From positions 1,488,001-1,552,000 of the forward strand of contig CAJVGD010000001.1 of the NCBI GenBank assembly GCA_910890315.1: a DNA stretch of 64,000 nucleotides, in the 5' to 3' direction. Positions 13,845 through 26,600 of this stretch are shown piece by piece. A program made the translations under genes and the position numbers. Position 1 is the first letter of the stretch. Every line of letters starts with the position of its first letter. The DNA comes from Serendipita indica DSM 11827 (Eukaryota; Basidiomycota; Agaricomycetes; Sebacinales; Serendipitaceae). The notes beneath the pieces are model-generated. The model ran no database searches and was not told where the DNA came from. It worked only from the letters and a program-made list of their open reading frames with translations.

Positions 13845-16191
13845 CTATTTCGCATTGCCGGATGTCAATACCTCGACAAGAACCTTTGGCTTTAGAATCA
13901 CGTCCCACACTCGTCTACGTGTATTCCCCTCTCCAATATATTGGCTTCTGCGAAGACCGAGTTTGCAGTGCGCACTAACGCGCATATCCGTTGTGACCTT
14001 GCGTCCATGAGACCGCCTGTGAGCAAAATGTCGCGATTTGATGTACTCCTCTTCTTGTTCTGGGACAGCCCATCCACCAATATCCGTTCCTAGGAAGACA
14101 TCATAGTCGGCACTCAGCATCTCCAGGTGGATGAAATGAGACAAGAGGTATGCTTGTCGGATGAGAGGGGTCAATGCACTGCTGAATTCCCATGCGAGCG
14201 CGCCATCAGTGTTAAGGGATGGGTCAACACCCTCCACAAGTATCGCGCTCAGACTGGATGCGATGGATGCGAGAAGGGGTCCCATATTTTGTGCTGGTCG
14301 GGAGGTGGAGCTAGCTGCGAGAGCTCTCCAACGCGATGCGATAAACCGAGGAACTTGCACGAAGTGAGTTTATAAGCCACTGAACACGTCAAGAACTTAC
14401 TGTTTGGTGCGATTTGCTCGTAGTGGCCACGAAGAGCCTGGCTAGCCTCAATCGACAACTCCAGAGAAAACGGCCTGAACACGTTTTCGACAAGAAATGC
14501 ATTGATTTTGGAATGCATTGCTCCCTCCATCGCTTGCTGGGTGGTCTCCTGGAGCCTCGATCCTTTTGATTGCGCTTTGAGGACAAGCTTTAACAGGGTT
14601 TTAACACATTCCGACACATCGTCGTTGAGGTCTTCGACATTCTCCACCAGCTCGGAGGTGCTCGCCCCATCTTCCGTCGGTAGCTCTAATTCATTCTTTA
14701 GTTTGAGTTTGAACTCGGCTTTGACACGCTCCGACACGACCCCAATATGATCTCGTATGGGTGTTGAAGAGTCATAGATCAGAGGTGGAAGTGTGGACTT
14801 CGTCGAGGATTGCGGACGTTTGGCTGTTCTTGCATATTCTCCCAGCAATCGAGAAGTCACTTGCGTGAGCAATCCTAGTCTTGGCTTCGAATTGAACGAT
14901 GCCTGTCGGCTGGGCTCGCTCATCGGTGGCAGAGTGTTAGCCCACGCCCCATTCCTCTCGGTGTTTTCCAAGCTTTGGGCCAGAAGACCGATGTCTGTAA
15001 AATCTAATGGGTTCATTGTAGTGGATCGGTTATTTTCCAAGACAGGAGGTAGTGGCGCCGCTCGGGGTGGGGAAAGAATCTCCCGCTGGGGGAGCTCCGC
15101 CACAGGCGCTGATATTTGAACATTTCGGGAAGACGTCCGGTTTTTCTTTGAGAAGCTTCTCTCGAGGCCAGCTTGCAGCTCTATTGACGAGGACTGCGAC
15201 TCGCCAGCGAGTACGGGTGGTGGCAACGAAGTGACTGTTTCGGCAGTCCGCACCGGCGTATCTGCCATTGAAGAAGATGAGTTCTCCTTTTGGTTTCGAA
15301 GGACAACAGATTCGTCGATCGTTAAAGTCGTTAGGCGTATTTCGGTAAGTTGAGTCTCCCAAGCGGGCGAAATGCGGGGAGATGCCACGGACGGTAACTG
15401 AATGGTGGTTGCTGAAGTCGGAGAGGACTCTAGCTGTGATGTAGACGGTGTGTTGGAGTCACTCGTCATGGAGGATTGTGCAAGGCGTGAAGGGAGGCTC
15501 AGCTCAGGTAACGAAGAAAATGGCTTGGCATCTTGCATACTTGGAGGAGAATCAAATCGAGATTGGTTGGTTGAGACGGGTGTCATCTCGGATCTGCCGG
15601 GTGTGGCTGATGTCTTGGGGGGTAACGGTGGTAATGAACCTCGCGAGGATGAAGGTGCGATGGATCGTAAGTCGACCAAAGCGTCATCAATCTCACGCAT
15701 TACAGATACTATGCGTGCATCATTGACTGGTTGTCGAATGGATGATACCGCTTGTCTGCTTGCTGACGACTGTTGAGGGACCTGGTTTCTGGTTGGCATC
15801 ATAGGGGCGGTAGGTTTGGTTAAAAGACTTGTTGTATTTGCGGAAGACGATCGTGCCAGCCGAGAGGGACCTAACATGGCGGGAGAGTGAGCAATGGTTC
15901 GTGTTGAAGGCGGTCGCAGCGACTCGGCCCGCGAGGGTAATCTCCTGTAGCCATTTACATCCTGCGATTTTATCCCATTGTCTTCAAAGCCTTGCGCGAA
16001 TCGAACCTGCTTTGTTTCTGCCTTGATGGACGGAGTTGGCGAGGCGTCTGCATCTGCTTCTTGAAGGGGCTCCCTTGTTGCATATTAGCAGTTTGTATGA
16101 CTCCTTTGACTTATACGCACTCGTCGTTCAGCGAGATTTCACTGTCCGTCGAATCTGAATCGTCAAAGGCTGGATGATCGAGCCTGCCCAT
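13845..16191 (-). CDS. Unrecognised Ser/Pro-rich protein with a folded C-terminal part
   Basis: Exon 1 starts MGRLDHPAFDDSDSTDSEIS at 16191. A short intron joins it to a long exon (about 16083-14390), and a last exon follows after the intron at about 14399-14353. The join restores N-I-P-R-F-I-A. The first 300 residues are low complexity (Ser, Pro, Thr), probably disordered, with a short helix-like VMREIDDALVDLRSI. From about residue 330 the protein looks folded and helical: MNPLDFTDIGLLAQSLENTE, LLTQVTSRLLGEYARTA, VECVKTLLKLVLKA-type helices and EASQALRGHYEQIAP. A tail rich in Arg/His follows. I do not recognise the family; a cytoskeletal or cell-cycle adaptor is only a guess. Its 3' end lies 65 bp from the P450 stop on the opposite strand. 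Confidence 0.65.
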
Positions 16192-16478
16192 GTCGTCAGT
16201 GCACGAATTCGGAGTTTAAACGCTTAAACAAACCGCTTGGTCTTCGATCCGCGCGATTTCTTGGAGCTGGACTGTGAAGTGAACGGCATTGGTGGGTCTG
16301 GACCGGTCTGGACTTTGTTGAAGCACAATAAAAGCAGAAAAGCTGTCTCCGCCCCGACGCCACCGAGGCAGCCGGGCGCCCGCATCCGCATACGCATTAG
16401 GCGGTAACCAGGTTTACCCCATTTCTCATAGATTCATCTGTTCATATTTGCCAAGCCACCGCGTTGCTCTTATGGCTA
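16192..16478. other. Intergenic between the Ser/Pro-rich gene and the DUF6533 gene
   Basis: This 287-bp gap holds the promoter of the minus-strand Ser/Pro-rich gene and the 3' end of the DUF6533 gene. A GC-rich block (GCCACCGAGGCAGCCGGGCGCCCGCATCC region, 16350-16390) is the only notable composition feature. Confidence 0.35.
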
Positions 16479-18156
16479 TCATACAACTCCAGGAGATGTG
16501 GTGCTTAGTGACCGACTACCAAATTTGACTAGACATTTTATGCGTGCCACTGTTGGCAGTGGTGGCAGCGGCTTGTCCCTTGCCCAGTACTCCAGCAGGC
16601 TCTCGTCCAGCGAGAAACTTTGAGACGTGAATTTAGTCGGCCCTACAGTCGATCCAAACCGCACTGAATCGGACACCTGCATTGGACTGACGCGCCGTTG
16701 GACGCAGTGCTGCAGCCGGATATGGATCTGAGAGCAGAGCATGCTCGTCATTGCTAGAATTGCACTAGTAATCTGAGTTAGAGGGCCCTAAATATCTCAA
16801 ATTGATGTGCATACTTGGAGGATGCGAATGCCCGAGTCTAGAAAGGCTTTAGTTGAGGCCATGCCATGGTCCAGCAACGTACCGAAGGGAAAAATGCTGA
16901 AACGAGGGTAAATGCTTTGAGCGAAATGATACACATGTAGTCTATCCTAGCGTAAGCAACTTTTGGGCAGTATAGAGCAAGCATACAAAGAATTCCACTA
17001 ACAATGCGTCAGTAAGTACAATGAGAATGAAGCGAGGAAGAACATACTCGTGAAACAGGAGATACAAGGTCGGGCTTTCTTTCTTATTCTGCGGTTTCCA
17101 TGTCTTCCATGCCGTCAGGATCACACAGATTGCTGAAGAATGTCAGATATGAGTATTAGCAACAATCGACTCACTCTCAAACGAGCCAGATGTTACAAAG
17201 GTCACCCACAGAAAGCGGGACATGGGGAACCATATGCATCCTGTGAAAGGTCGGGGAAAGGGGTTCGGTAGGCCGACACTTTTCTGTTATGCAGTGTCAT
17301 CACTCGGTACATGGCGAGCTCAATACTTACCGATGCCACAAACGCGAGAAAGACAAAGTTGCCGCAAAAGACGAGGACGAAGAATGCAATCAAAGCGACC
17401 AAGATCCACCGCTGCATCCATAAAGCATGAACGCGGGCGAGGAGTAATGCTACATCCAAATTTTCAGTATGTAATGGTGTATTCAGAGGTCACGTACCTC
17501 CAAGACAGACCGTAACTAGCCAGTTACCCAATGTCATTAACCACGGGACAAACGAGCAGCTATACGGTAATGAGTGTTTTGTATCGATCAAGAGGTCACA
17601 CTTACAACTAGATCTCTGTCAACAGCGGATGACGATGACCGATGCCCACTTACTGCGTTCGAGGGTTCCGGGATCATCAGTGCTACAAAGGACTCAGGTT
17701 CCTGCTCCTTATATTGAACTGTACTTACACACTGCGTTTAGAAGCATTAAAATAGGAACCAGAAATCGGTTCTGAAAGCGAGTTAAACTCGGAAGGGCGG
17801 AGAACGAATTGACATACGAGAACGAAGAGGGATCTACCCAGGGTCCACGTTTCCGGGCGGATATATCCAATCTGAGGTCATAGTCAGTAGAAGACCTGCG
17901 GGGAAATCGCTGGTCTCACGTTCTGAGGTAAAGTAATGACTAGTTCAGTTAGCATCGAATCAAGTGCACTATCTGTACTCACTTAGATCATAGAACATCC
18001 AAATCGTCATGGCCACTAGACCAAGTTAGAAGCCGACGACCCACTTATCGAGGAAAACAACGCACATGCAAGACGCTTTGCCTCGAAGTGAAGACTTAGA
18101 AAAGGTGTGAGCCGGTGAAAGCCATCTGCACGAAGCGCGGCTCGACCATCTGCCAT
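16479..18156 (-). CDS. DUF6533 seven-helix membrane protein
   Basis: Many small exons on the minus strand give a polytopic membrane protein. From the start (MADGRAALRADGFHRLTPFL, 18156) the exons read through LAMTIWMFYDL and I-GYIRPETWTLGRSLFVL|NRFLVPILMLLNAV. The W-T-L-G-R-S-L-F and N-R-F-L-P motifs mark the DUF6533 region common in Agaricomycetes. Later exons carry CSFVPWLMTLGNWLVTVCLG, a helix with WILVALIAFFVLVFCGNFVF (17300-17410), ICVILTAWKTWK and a hydrophilic C-terminal tail ending at 16479. The family forms receptor-like 7-TM proteins without proven function. Exon borders in 16800-17000 are uncertain, and the exact start is chosen from the spliced frame. Confidence 0.72.
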
Positions 18157-18597
18157 TCCACGACTCTCGGGTGACGGGGGAAGAAAAAGGAGAATATCGC
18201 AGAGCACGCGCTCAGCGTCGTCTTATCCAATCGGGGGATGCTCAATTAAATGACACGACTGGCTGCTGTTCTTGTGGATCCCATTTTGTATATAGGTGTC
18301 GACGTTGATGGTCGCCAATGAAATCGCGCTGAGGGGCTGCCTTCTCTATACGACCTTCCGTTCGAGCCCTAAAAGGCTTCCGTATGCTCAATGAGGTTAT
18401 GGCTTGCCCCTGCTCCTGAGCATAGGTTGCGTTGGGATTCGACCCACGATCCCCGGTTGTTAAGGGAGTTTGTGCTTTACGAGTACGGGTGGCAAATCAT
18501 TATGATCGTCCGGAAATTTACCCAGGAGGCCATAATCTATTGACATGACACGGACCATGGTGATGGAGGTGTTCAAGTTGAATCGCTTCCGACCTCG
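18157..18597. promoter_or_regulatory. Divergent intergenic region, DUF6533 gene / TRAPPC4
   Basis: This 441-bp stretch separates two divergent starts. Around 18430-18465 the minus strand shows GGGTCGAATCCC, which resembles a tRNA T-arm, but no complete cloverleaf can be drawn. Nothing else is recognisable. Confidence 0.35.
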
Positions 18598-19152
18598 ATG
18601 GCCATTTTCGGTCTCTGGGTCTGTTTGTTTGGAAATGGATGAAAAATCGGTGATTAATTGGCCCGTAGATCATCAACAAGGCTGGAGGTCTTGTCTACCA
18701 GAAGAACTTTGCAGGCGAGCACGGCGATGACAGACGCAGGCAATAAATCTCATAGGCTTCGTGGCAGATGGACTATCTAAACTAAGTCCAAACGAATACT
18801 TGGTTCTCGCAGGTACTCTTCATGGCATACACGCCATCACCAGTCGACTGTCTCCCGCTGGTTCAAGTTCCGGCGTCCAGATCATCGAGGCAGAGTCTTT
18901 CAAGATGAACATTTTCCTCACGGCAACAGGTCAGTCGTCTTCAAGTATCTGGAGCCGTGCTTATCGTTTGCAGGCACAAAGTTTGTCCTTTTAACTTCCC
19001 TCACGGACACGACAGCCGATACAGCGCTACAACGGATTTACGAAGCATATGCGGACTATGTAATGAAGAATCCGTTTCATACTCCAGAGATGCCGATCCG
19101 TACAGAGAGATTCGATGTCAAGGTCGCAGAAATCATCAAAGTATTTGCATGA
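18598..19152 (+). CDS. TRS23: TRAPP complex subunit 4 (Trs23/synbindin)
   Basis: A core subunit of the TRAPP tethering complexes, which act as the exchange factor for Ypt1/Rab1 in ER-to-Golgi traffic. Exon 1 (18598-18618) encodes MAIFGLW, spliced to IINKAGGLVYQKNFAG, the canonical synbindin start. Exon 3 begins FVADGLSKLSPNEYLVLAGTL and carries the LSP-GSSSGVQIIEAESFKMNIF signature. Exon 4 gives GTKFVLLTSL ... IYEAYADYVMKNPFHTPEMPI, the hallmark C-terminal motif. The join between exons 2 and 3 needs a GC donor (GCGAGC at 18715, acceptor TAG ending 18755, 41 nt), because no GT donor preserves the conserved residues. Its stop lies 7 bp from the stop of the convergent lipid-kinase gene. Confidence 0.87.
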
Positions 19153-19159
19153 CCACATT

Positions 19160-20513
19160 TTAGTCCGATTCAATACCTCCAGCCACATTCATCTTCAACT
19201 GTCCGTCTTCTGTGTTAAGTTTGACAGTTACGCTTCCTCCAATGGGGATAAATAGCACCTCTCCGTCTACGCACACAAGGTGGGCAGGTGGACTGTTTGG
19301 GTCCTGCCGTTGATTAGCGTTAGCTCAATGGCGTAGGTTGTACTTACCGGCGTCCATTTCCATTCTTTTACCCGAAGATATTCGACTACTGTGCTTTCTC
19401 CAGACCCATTGCTGACTTCCCCACTGGCAGTATATGACAGGTTAGGATGTGTACCGTTTTGATACGCGCCTTGGAGTACTGCCACTGTCTTGGGCGCAAA
19501 TTGTTCCCGAATGGCGGCATCTTCCTGCCAAGGAGCGTCCTTGAGGATTGAGGGATCTCGGAGTGGTCGAATCATCAAAAGCTCCATCCAGGCCTCGCTG
19601 TCACTATGCACGCCAGCTGGAAGGGACGTTGCAAGCGGTGCAATGCGAAACTCCATCTCGAGCCTATCAACATTGGTTGTCGTGAGGAAATAGGCAAATG
19701 GGCCATCAATTGACTCGAATTGATTGGGTGTTGCTTCTGGAGAGGAGTCCCGAGTAATGAATGTGCCCGTAGCAGGGTTATAAGCCGCGAATGGATACTT
19801 GATCTCTAATCGAGATTGTGACCATTGGGTTATACTCTTTGCAGCAGCCAACTTGAACCGCTCAATCCCGGGATGTTCAGCACGGAGTTGCTCTGCAATC
19901 TCCAAGATGCTTGCATGAAGAGCTATATTCAGGCTTCAGTGACGATATTTAGCTAGGATTCAGCGGACTTACAAGATGAGACTACGACGCAGGAAGTAAG
20001 CTCGCGTGTAGATACACCGTCTGCATCGGCAACAGTCGTCCGGGTCGAATGAAGTCTGCGCATCGGACTCTCAGAGAGGTAGAACAGTACCGAGTACAGT
20101 TTCTCCCTTGTTGATTCCGGTAGTCCGCTGACCGCGTCCTGCAGCTCCTTGGGTAACGATGCCCAAAATGTCGCACGGGTTGTCGGAGGGAAGAGAGAGT
20201 GATACAATGCATTTGCTGTTCCACTCGGTACAAGGATCAGCGAGACTGCGCCTTCGAGCTTGTGTGCCACCAAGCCGTTTACAACCTCATGAATCGTCGT
20301 ATCCCCACCGCTAATGAGTATTGTCTTGGAATCTTGCTGAGTAGATTGCTTCACGTATGCACGTGCAATGTCACCTGCGTCACCTGGGCCTTGGGTCTGC
20401 TTGTAGTCGAGATGAAGCGACGGTCGTAGACGTTGGATGAGTGGGATGACCGTCTCGCGAACGAGAACGTCGCCCGACTTGTCTCCAGCGTGCTGATTTG
20501 AGATGATGAGCAT
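19160..20513 (-). CDS. Diacylglycerol kinase catalytic-domain (sphingoid-base-kinase-like) protein
   Basis: The N-terminal DAGK catalytic fold is visible: MLIISNQHAGDKSGDVLV (nucleotide-binding strand with N-x-x-x-G), ILISGGDTTIHEVVNGLV (the GGDG-type loop, here GGDTT) and LILVPSGTANALYHSLF (P-x-G-T-x-N). The C-terminal exons carry the beta-sandwich part (YPFAAYNPATGTFITR, GPFAYFLTTTNVDRLE, ending near VCVDGEVLFIPIGGSV). It probably phosphorylates a lipid hydroxyl with ATP, at membranes. Whether the substrate is diacylglycerol, sphingoid base or another lipid cannot be read from sequence. The start at 20513 is chosen because it opens the fold directly; an in-frame ATG at 20654 would overlap the divergent omega-amidase gene. 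Confidence 0.82.
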
Positions 20514-20632
20514 TGCCGCCAATGTCGTGATTGATGACCAAGTTGGCGCCTTGCAATGCTTGTTTGCTGATGCTTGGACTCTTTCGCGTATCACGGCAAA
20601 TCCAACGTCGCAGCGCAGGCCAAATACACAGA
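20514..20632. promoter_or_regulatory. 119-bp divergent promoter, lipid kinase / omega-amidase
   Basis: Starts at 20513 (minus) and 20633 (plus) leave 119 bp for both promoters. Upstream ATGs in frame with both genes exist within it, so alternative longer N-termini are possible. Confidence 0.4.
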
Positions 20633-21917
20633 ATGGCAACTGATGCAAAGGCAAATAGACCGTTTCGACTGGCGTTGATCCAGATGGGAGGCGTCACAGC
20701 CGACAAAACCAGCAATCTCGCGCATGCAAGAGATCTGATTCACAAAGCCGTCAATCCACAAAGCGGAGAAAAGCCAGGAGTCGTCGTTCTTCCTGTTAGA
20801 GCTGCTTAATTGCTGGTCAAGAAGGGTCACAACTCATGGGCCTGTAATAGGAATGCTTCAACTCACCATACGGACACGTACACTTTCCAAAATACGCAGA
20901 GAGTGTCGGATTCAAAAAGGGAGAAACCTATGATGTCTCAAATTCAAGCAGCGACAGTGTCAAGATGCTGTCACAAGCTGCGAAAGACTGCGGGGTTTGG
21001 CTGATAGGTGGTAAGAGGCAAATAAACTCCCGTATTTATAATGAAAATACCCCCAGGATCGATCCCGGAAAAGGGGGAGGATGGAAACCTCTATAACACG
21101 GCCACGATATACAACCCTCGTGGAGAGTTGGTGGCTATCCATCGCAAGATACACCTCTTCGATATTGATATACCTGGGAAGATTACATTCAAGGTGATTG
21201 GTGCATTCTCTGTTTCTTCAGGGGACTCATTACTATTGCAGGAGAGCACTACTCTCACTGGAGGCTCGGAGCTCACCCACGTCGACACCGGTATGAATCA
21301 GCCGTCAGCTAAAGAAACTTACTGACACTTGTAGATTATGGTCGCATTGGAGTCGGCATTTGTTATGACGTGCGCTTCCCAGAGCTTGCAATGATTGCAG
21401 CACGAAAAGGTCATATTCTCTTGCCTATTAAAACACACATGCTCACAGCAGGTTCAGGGTGTATAGCAATGATCTACCCTGGTGCATTCAATCTGACGAC
21501 GGGTCCGCTGCACTGGGAGCTTCTCCAGCGAGCACGGTGCGTTGAATGGCACCTAGAACCAAATGAGCTGACACCTCAAAGTGCCGTGGACAACCAAATA
21601 TATGTCTCAATGTGCAGTCCTGCGCGTGATATGACTGCTGGATATCACGCCGTAAGTCCACATCGATGTTCCCGGTCCATTTCTCACTCGTTATCACAGT
21701 GGGGTCATTCGACAGTCGTCGATCCAATGTAAGCTGATTTCAAGCCGATGCCTTTGTCTGACACGATGACAGGGGTGCCGTCATCGCAACTACGGAGCAT
21801 GACGAAGACATTGTCTATGCAGACATTGATCCTCAAAAGATTGCCGAGACTCGGGCAGGAATCCCGGTCACGACTCAACGACGATTTGATGTTTACAAAG
21901 ACGTCGCAGATTTCTGA
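20633..21917 (+). CDS. Omega-amidase (Nit2-type nitrilase superfamily)
   Basis: A carbon-nitrogen hydrolase of the Nit2/Nit3 type, expected to convert alpha-ketoglutaramate or alpha-ketosuccinamate to the 2-oxo acid and ammonia. The catalytic set is present: Glu in [18 protein letters not shown] (exon 2 from about 20851), Lys in [15 protein letters not shown] and Cys in [16 protein letters not shown]. Further family motifs are [34 protein letters not shown] and [23 protein letters not shown]. The product ends [12 protein letters not shown] at TGA 21915-21917. Several introns interrupt it, one just before DYGRIGVG. An in-frame upstream ATG near 20531 would add about 34 residues. It converges with the UMP-CMP kinase gene, whose stop is 46 bp away. 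Confidence 0.9.
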
Positions 21918-21963
21918 AACGGTAACTGTCATTATGCATTTGGTTCCATGAAACTGAAACATC

Positions 21964-22878
<915 letters not shown>

Positions 22879-22894
<16 letters not shown>

Positions 22895-23069
22895 TGTTTA
22901 GGTAGCCCGACGCGGGAGGATTCAAGCTGTTTTCGGTTGGTCGAGGTGATAGTGTTGGACCGCTGCGCTCGCGACTTTTTACGACAAATGCAAACGCTCC
23001 GAATGCAATCGCTGGGAGGAGTACCAGGAGCGCCGGGTTTGGATAGTTTCGTGGTCGAGGTTTAACCAT
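22879..23069 (-). other. Possible alternative first exon of the UMP-CMP kinase with a membrane anchor
   Basis: An open frame begins MVKPRPRNYPNPALLVLLPA and continues with a hydrophobic helix and VVKSRERS. It overlaps the kinase start in another frame. A GT at about 22954 spliced to the AG just before the E-V-F-D codons (about 22840) would join it in frame to the kinase domain, but that donor is weak. It may instead be an upstream ORF. Confidence 0.35.
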
Positions 23070-23683
23070 GAGAGCAACGTGCAAGTCAGACTAGAGTGTA
23101 TAATAGATGCTGTTATTGGCATCCCAGTCCCCGCCCATGTGAATCCAAAATTTCTGCATGAATCATTTGTATATCTTGCGCGCGGGGAGTGGCCAACTCT
23201 GGAGTTCCGAGGGGCAAATACCCAAGGTTTCTTGAGCCTGGAGAATCGTATTCCCTCCTTGTTCCTCAACACGCGGGGGAGTCGTGTCTGATGGTGGCGA
23301 GTTCCCCAAACGTCATTTCGACTGCAAGACGTGTTTGCAAGGTGATTAGAGTCGTGTAGAACTCGCGCGAAATCAGCCCTGAGAGGGGCGGAGAGTGGCC
23401 CGCGATGCCATTTACTGAGAAGTGGTGCTAGTTGCACAGTTGAGATAGGAGAATATAGATTAATCTTTTGGTTTTGGCTGTGGCGCCGACGAGCGTAAGA
23501 CTTTGGACGCCGCTACAGCACCTCTGGCTCGCTGAGAAGGCCGTTTGACGCGAGTTTGGCGTACAAAAAGAGGACAAGGAGTCGCTATAATCTCGTATTA
23601 AACAAGTCAACAGGCTCTGCTGGCGCTGATCTCAGCCAGACCGCCACTGTCACGCACGCAACGGTCTCCTCGAGCCGGCTGGG
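23070..23683. promoter_or_regulatory. Divergent upstream region, UMP-CMP kinase / BCK1
   Basis: This region is about 610 bp without a convincing gene. It should hold the BCK1 promoter and the upstream part of the nucleotide-kinase promoter. A minus-strand frame at 22979-23437 has no recognisable content. I see no distinct motif. Confidence 0.3.
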
Positions 23684-26600
23684 ATGCCTCCGAGAACAGG
23701 TCGCAGTATCCTGCGGGTTCAGAACCCAGATGTCAATTCGGACTCGAGCGATGAGCACAGCGATGGCCCAACGTCGCACTATAACATGCGCGGCACAAAT
23801 GGCATGGGCCTCCACGTCCATGTACCGCTCACGCCGACGTCGACGGGGAACAGCACGCTCCAAGATATGGCTATCTATACTCCCGTCACCAACTCGCCAA
23901 TGTCGAGCTCGTTACCGAGCCATAGCTTCATGCTGGATAACAGACCCTATGACTTTGGCAGGCTGCACGAACGTCGTCCTTCAGACTCTCAACGCCCTAT
24001 TCCTGTGAGCTTTCATCGTCCCGATTGTCCTTCATCTGCCGCATCTGTCCATTCCGAGCCTTGGCGCTGACTTTTCACCCTCTCAGAGCCCAACGGCCGA
24101 TCATCAGCGTGTAATCAAAGTTCTTGTCAGCTCAGACGGTGGTGAACGATGGTCAACGGTTGATTTGGGTGACGCAAGATCCGCTCAGATGGTCAAAGAC
24201 AGGCTATTTTCAAAGGTCCGTTTGGCAATTAGCTGCCCTCTATCCACTCATTCAACTCATCTCTAGCTTGACATTCCACCCGAGCGGCAGCAGTATCATA
24301 CCATTCATCTCCTCCAGGGGGATTCTGTTTCTGGACCTGCGCTCTCAGACGATGGCATTCTCGCGATTTGCCATACCTATGGCGATTCTGCGTCCTCTCT
24401 GCGATTCTCAGTCAGGCCAACACATGCTCCGCTGTCGACCCAGCCGAGCCGAATTCTTCCTCCGTCTCGAATACCATTGCCAAACGCCCAAATCCATCAT
24501 AGCCATCCTGGTACTCCCCAGCTGTCCTTGGATACACATATACTCTCTGTGAACAATACGAATGGAGGGATGGCGGATCGTCTTCTCCCGCCACTACCAA
24601 CCACGTCTCCGCCCGTCCCGCCGCTGCACACGAGGCCCAATCTCTCGTCCAATCAGTCCAATTCCAACGGTTATACAAATCCTCCTCTTTCTGCACAAGA
24701 CGATCGCTCAGAGGTTAGTGGTTACAGTGGTGGGCCGGAAGACACGCCACAACAGCACCTTCCGACGTATGGCCAATCCCAATCCGTCGCAAAGATCAAG
24801 TCACGCGCCCGGGTCAACTTACCTGCACTCCCAAATCCCCCCAGTGTTCCACCGCCGCCCACTCCGGGCACGCTTGGATCGCCACCCCTCCCGCCACCAT
24901 CGACTGTTGCCACCATCGGGCCATCTATTCCCAAGGAAAAGTTTGAACCGACAAGAGAAAGAGACACATTACCATTGTCGCTTCCGACTGGCACCGTCTC
25001 GTCATCGAGGGGCACCAATATCCCGCCACCCCAGCCACCACCGAGCCATTTGCCGCCTCCTCCACCCCAGTTGTTGGCTTCGTCCTCGTCCAGCGCCGAT
25101 CAGAAGCGCCCAGCCGAAACGAACAGGGCCACCCGCCCTCAACGGACGGAGACGGAGGAGAAAGAGCCGCCGGATTGGGTATGGATTAATCGTCCCGGTA
25201 CCAGCACCGGATTTTACGACGCACCGTCATCCGGAGTCTATGACCGACCGGGTACGAGTACTGGGATGTACAACGACCAGGTTTCGCGTGAAGCCAAGCC
25301 CTCGTTGAGCCCAATCATTCGATCGACGTCGAGTGATGGGCGACCACGAGATCCTTGGGGCTCCGCAAATACCATGCAGTACAATGGTACTTTGCCGAGA
25401 CAGAATGGGACTCATATGAATGTGAATATCCGACAACATGCGTTCAGCCCCAAATCCTCGACTATACAACCAATCTCTATGAATATGGCTCCGAGTACGA
25501 CCAGTCAGCGGAGCCCACAAGCTGGCAATCTCAACCTCGGATCATCAAAGTCGAATCAACACATCTACGGTCCGCGGGCGAACACGAATGAGAACAATGG
25601 ATACAGCTCGACAGGCAGCCAAAGTACCGTCATTTATCCACAGGGGATGTATGGCAGCGCTGGGCTCAAGCAAAAGCGGGCAGGGTTTGCTGATGGACCT
25701 CCAATACTACGGCAACCCCCTAATCCCAAATCACAACGCGCTCCACCTAACACTGTCATCAACACGTCTACGTTCTATCAGCCATCTTCCAATCAGGGTC
25801 AAGCCCCATCGCCCCAGGATTCTGTGCTCGGGGAGGTTGGTATAGGGCCGAAAGTCGGGCGAATTGCCGCGTATGGAGAGCCAAAAGGTTTGACTTCTTC
25901 TCGAAGCCAAGAGAGTCTGCGGCAGGACTATCTATACGGGGGAAGTGGTGTCATAACGTCGACAGCCAGCACTCCTGGCATTGGTGCAGGTCCCGGAACT
26001 GCTGCCAACGGTGAAAATGGGAGCGGCTCGCGTCTGTCTCCCATCGGACGACCAGGTCCCGCTTCACGGTTGCCACCCCCGCCAAATGCACAGAAGTGGG
26101 CCAAGGAAGAGTTGCCACCGACTCCTTCCTCTTTCCCGAATCATCCATATGCTCCTCGTTCTCCGACAAATACTCGACATATACAGCAAGTTTCCTCTGG
26201 GTCCAACAGCAGTCGACGATCGCCTGTGACCCAGCAAGCAAGACAGGTGAATGCTAGGGATCTCTATTCTGGCGGTGTGAGCGAAAAAGTTGGCCATCCA
26301 TACGCCGCAGTCGGTGCCACCGTCAATCGGACGAACCCACCACCCCTCAATGCGAACCTCATGTCCCCTCGTCAAAAACATTCAGGGGGGAATCGGGCCC
26401 ATGCATCTTCAGATGCATATGGTGCTCCTCCTTCTCCACCATTTCCTCCTGGATCCCAATCGTCGACTCTGATCGGTGGACTCAGACTGCTCCCTACGCC
26501 TGGCTCTAATCAAGCCGTATCTACGCCTTCCTCGCTCAACCACTCTACACTTCCTCCTGCCCCGCCCCCTCAGGGACCACCACCCCCTGTTCCCAATCAT

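Noticed and set aside
18420-18470. tRNA-like T-arm on the minus strand (GGGTCGAATCCC)
   Set aside because: The T-stem has mismatches, the anticodon arm does not close and no acceptor stem can be paired, so I do not call a tRNA gene.
22979-23437. 152-codon minus-strand open frame upstream of UMP-CMP kinase
   Set aside because: It has Arg/His/Ser-rich composition without a domain, and it overlaps the better candidate anchor exon in another frame.
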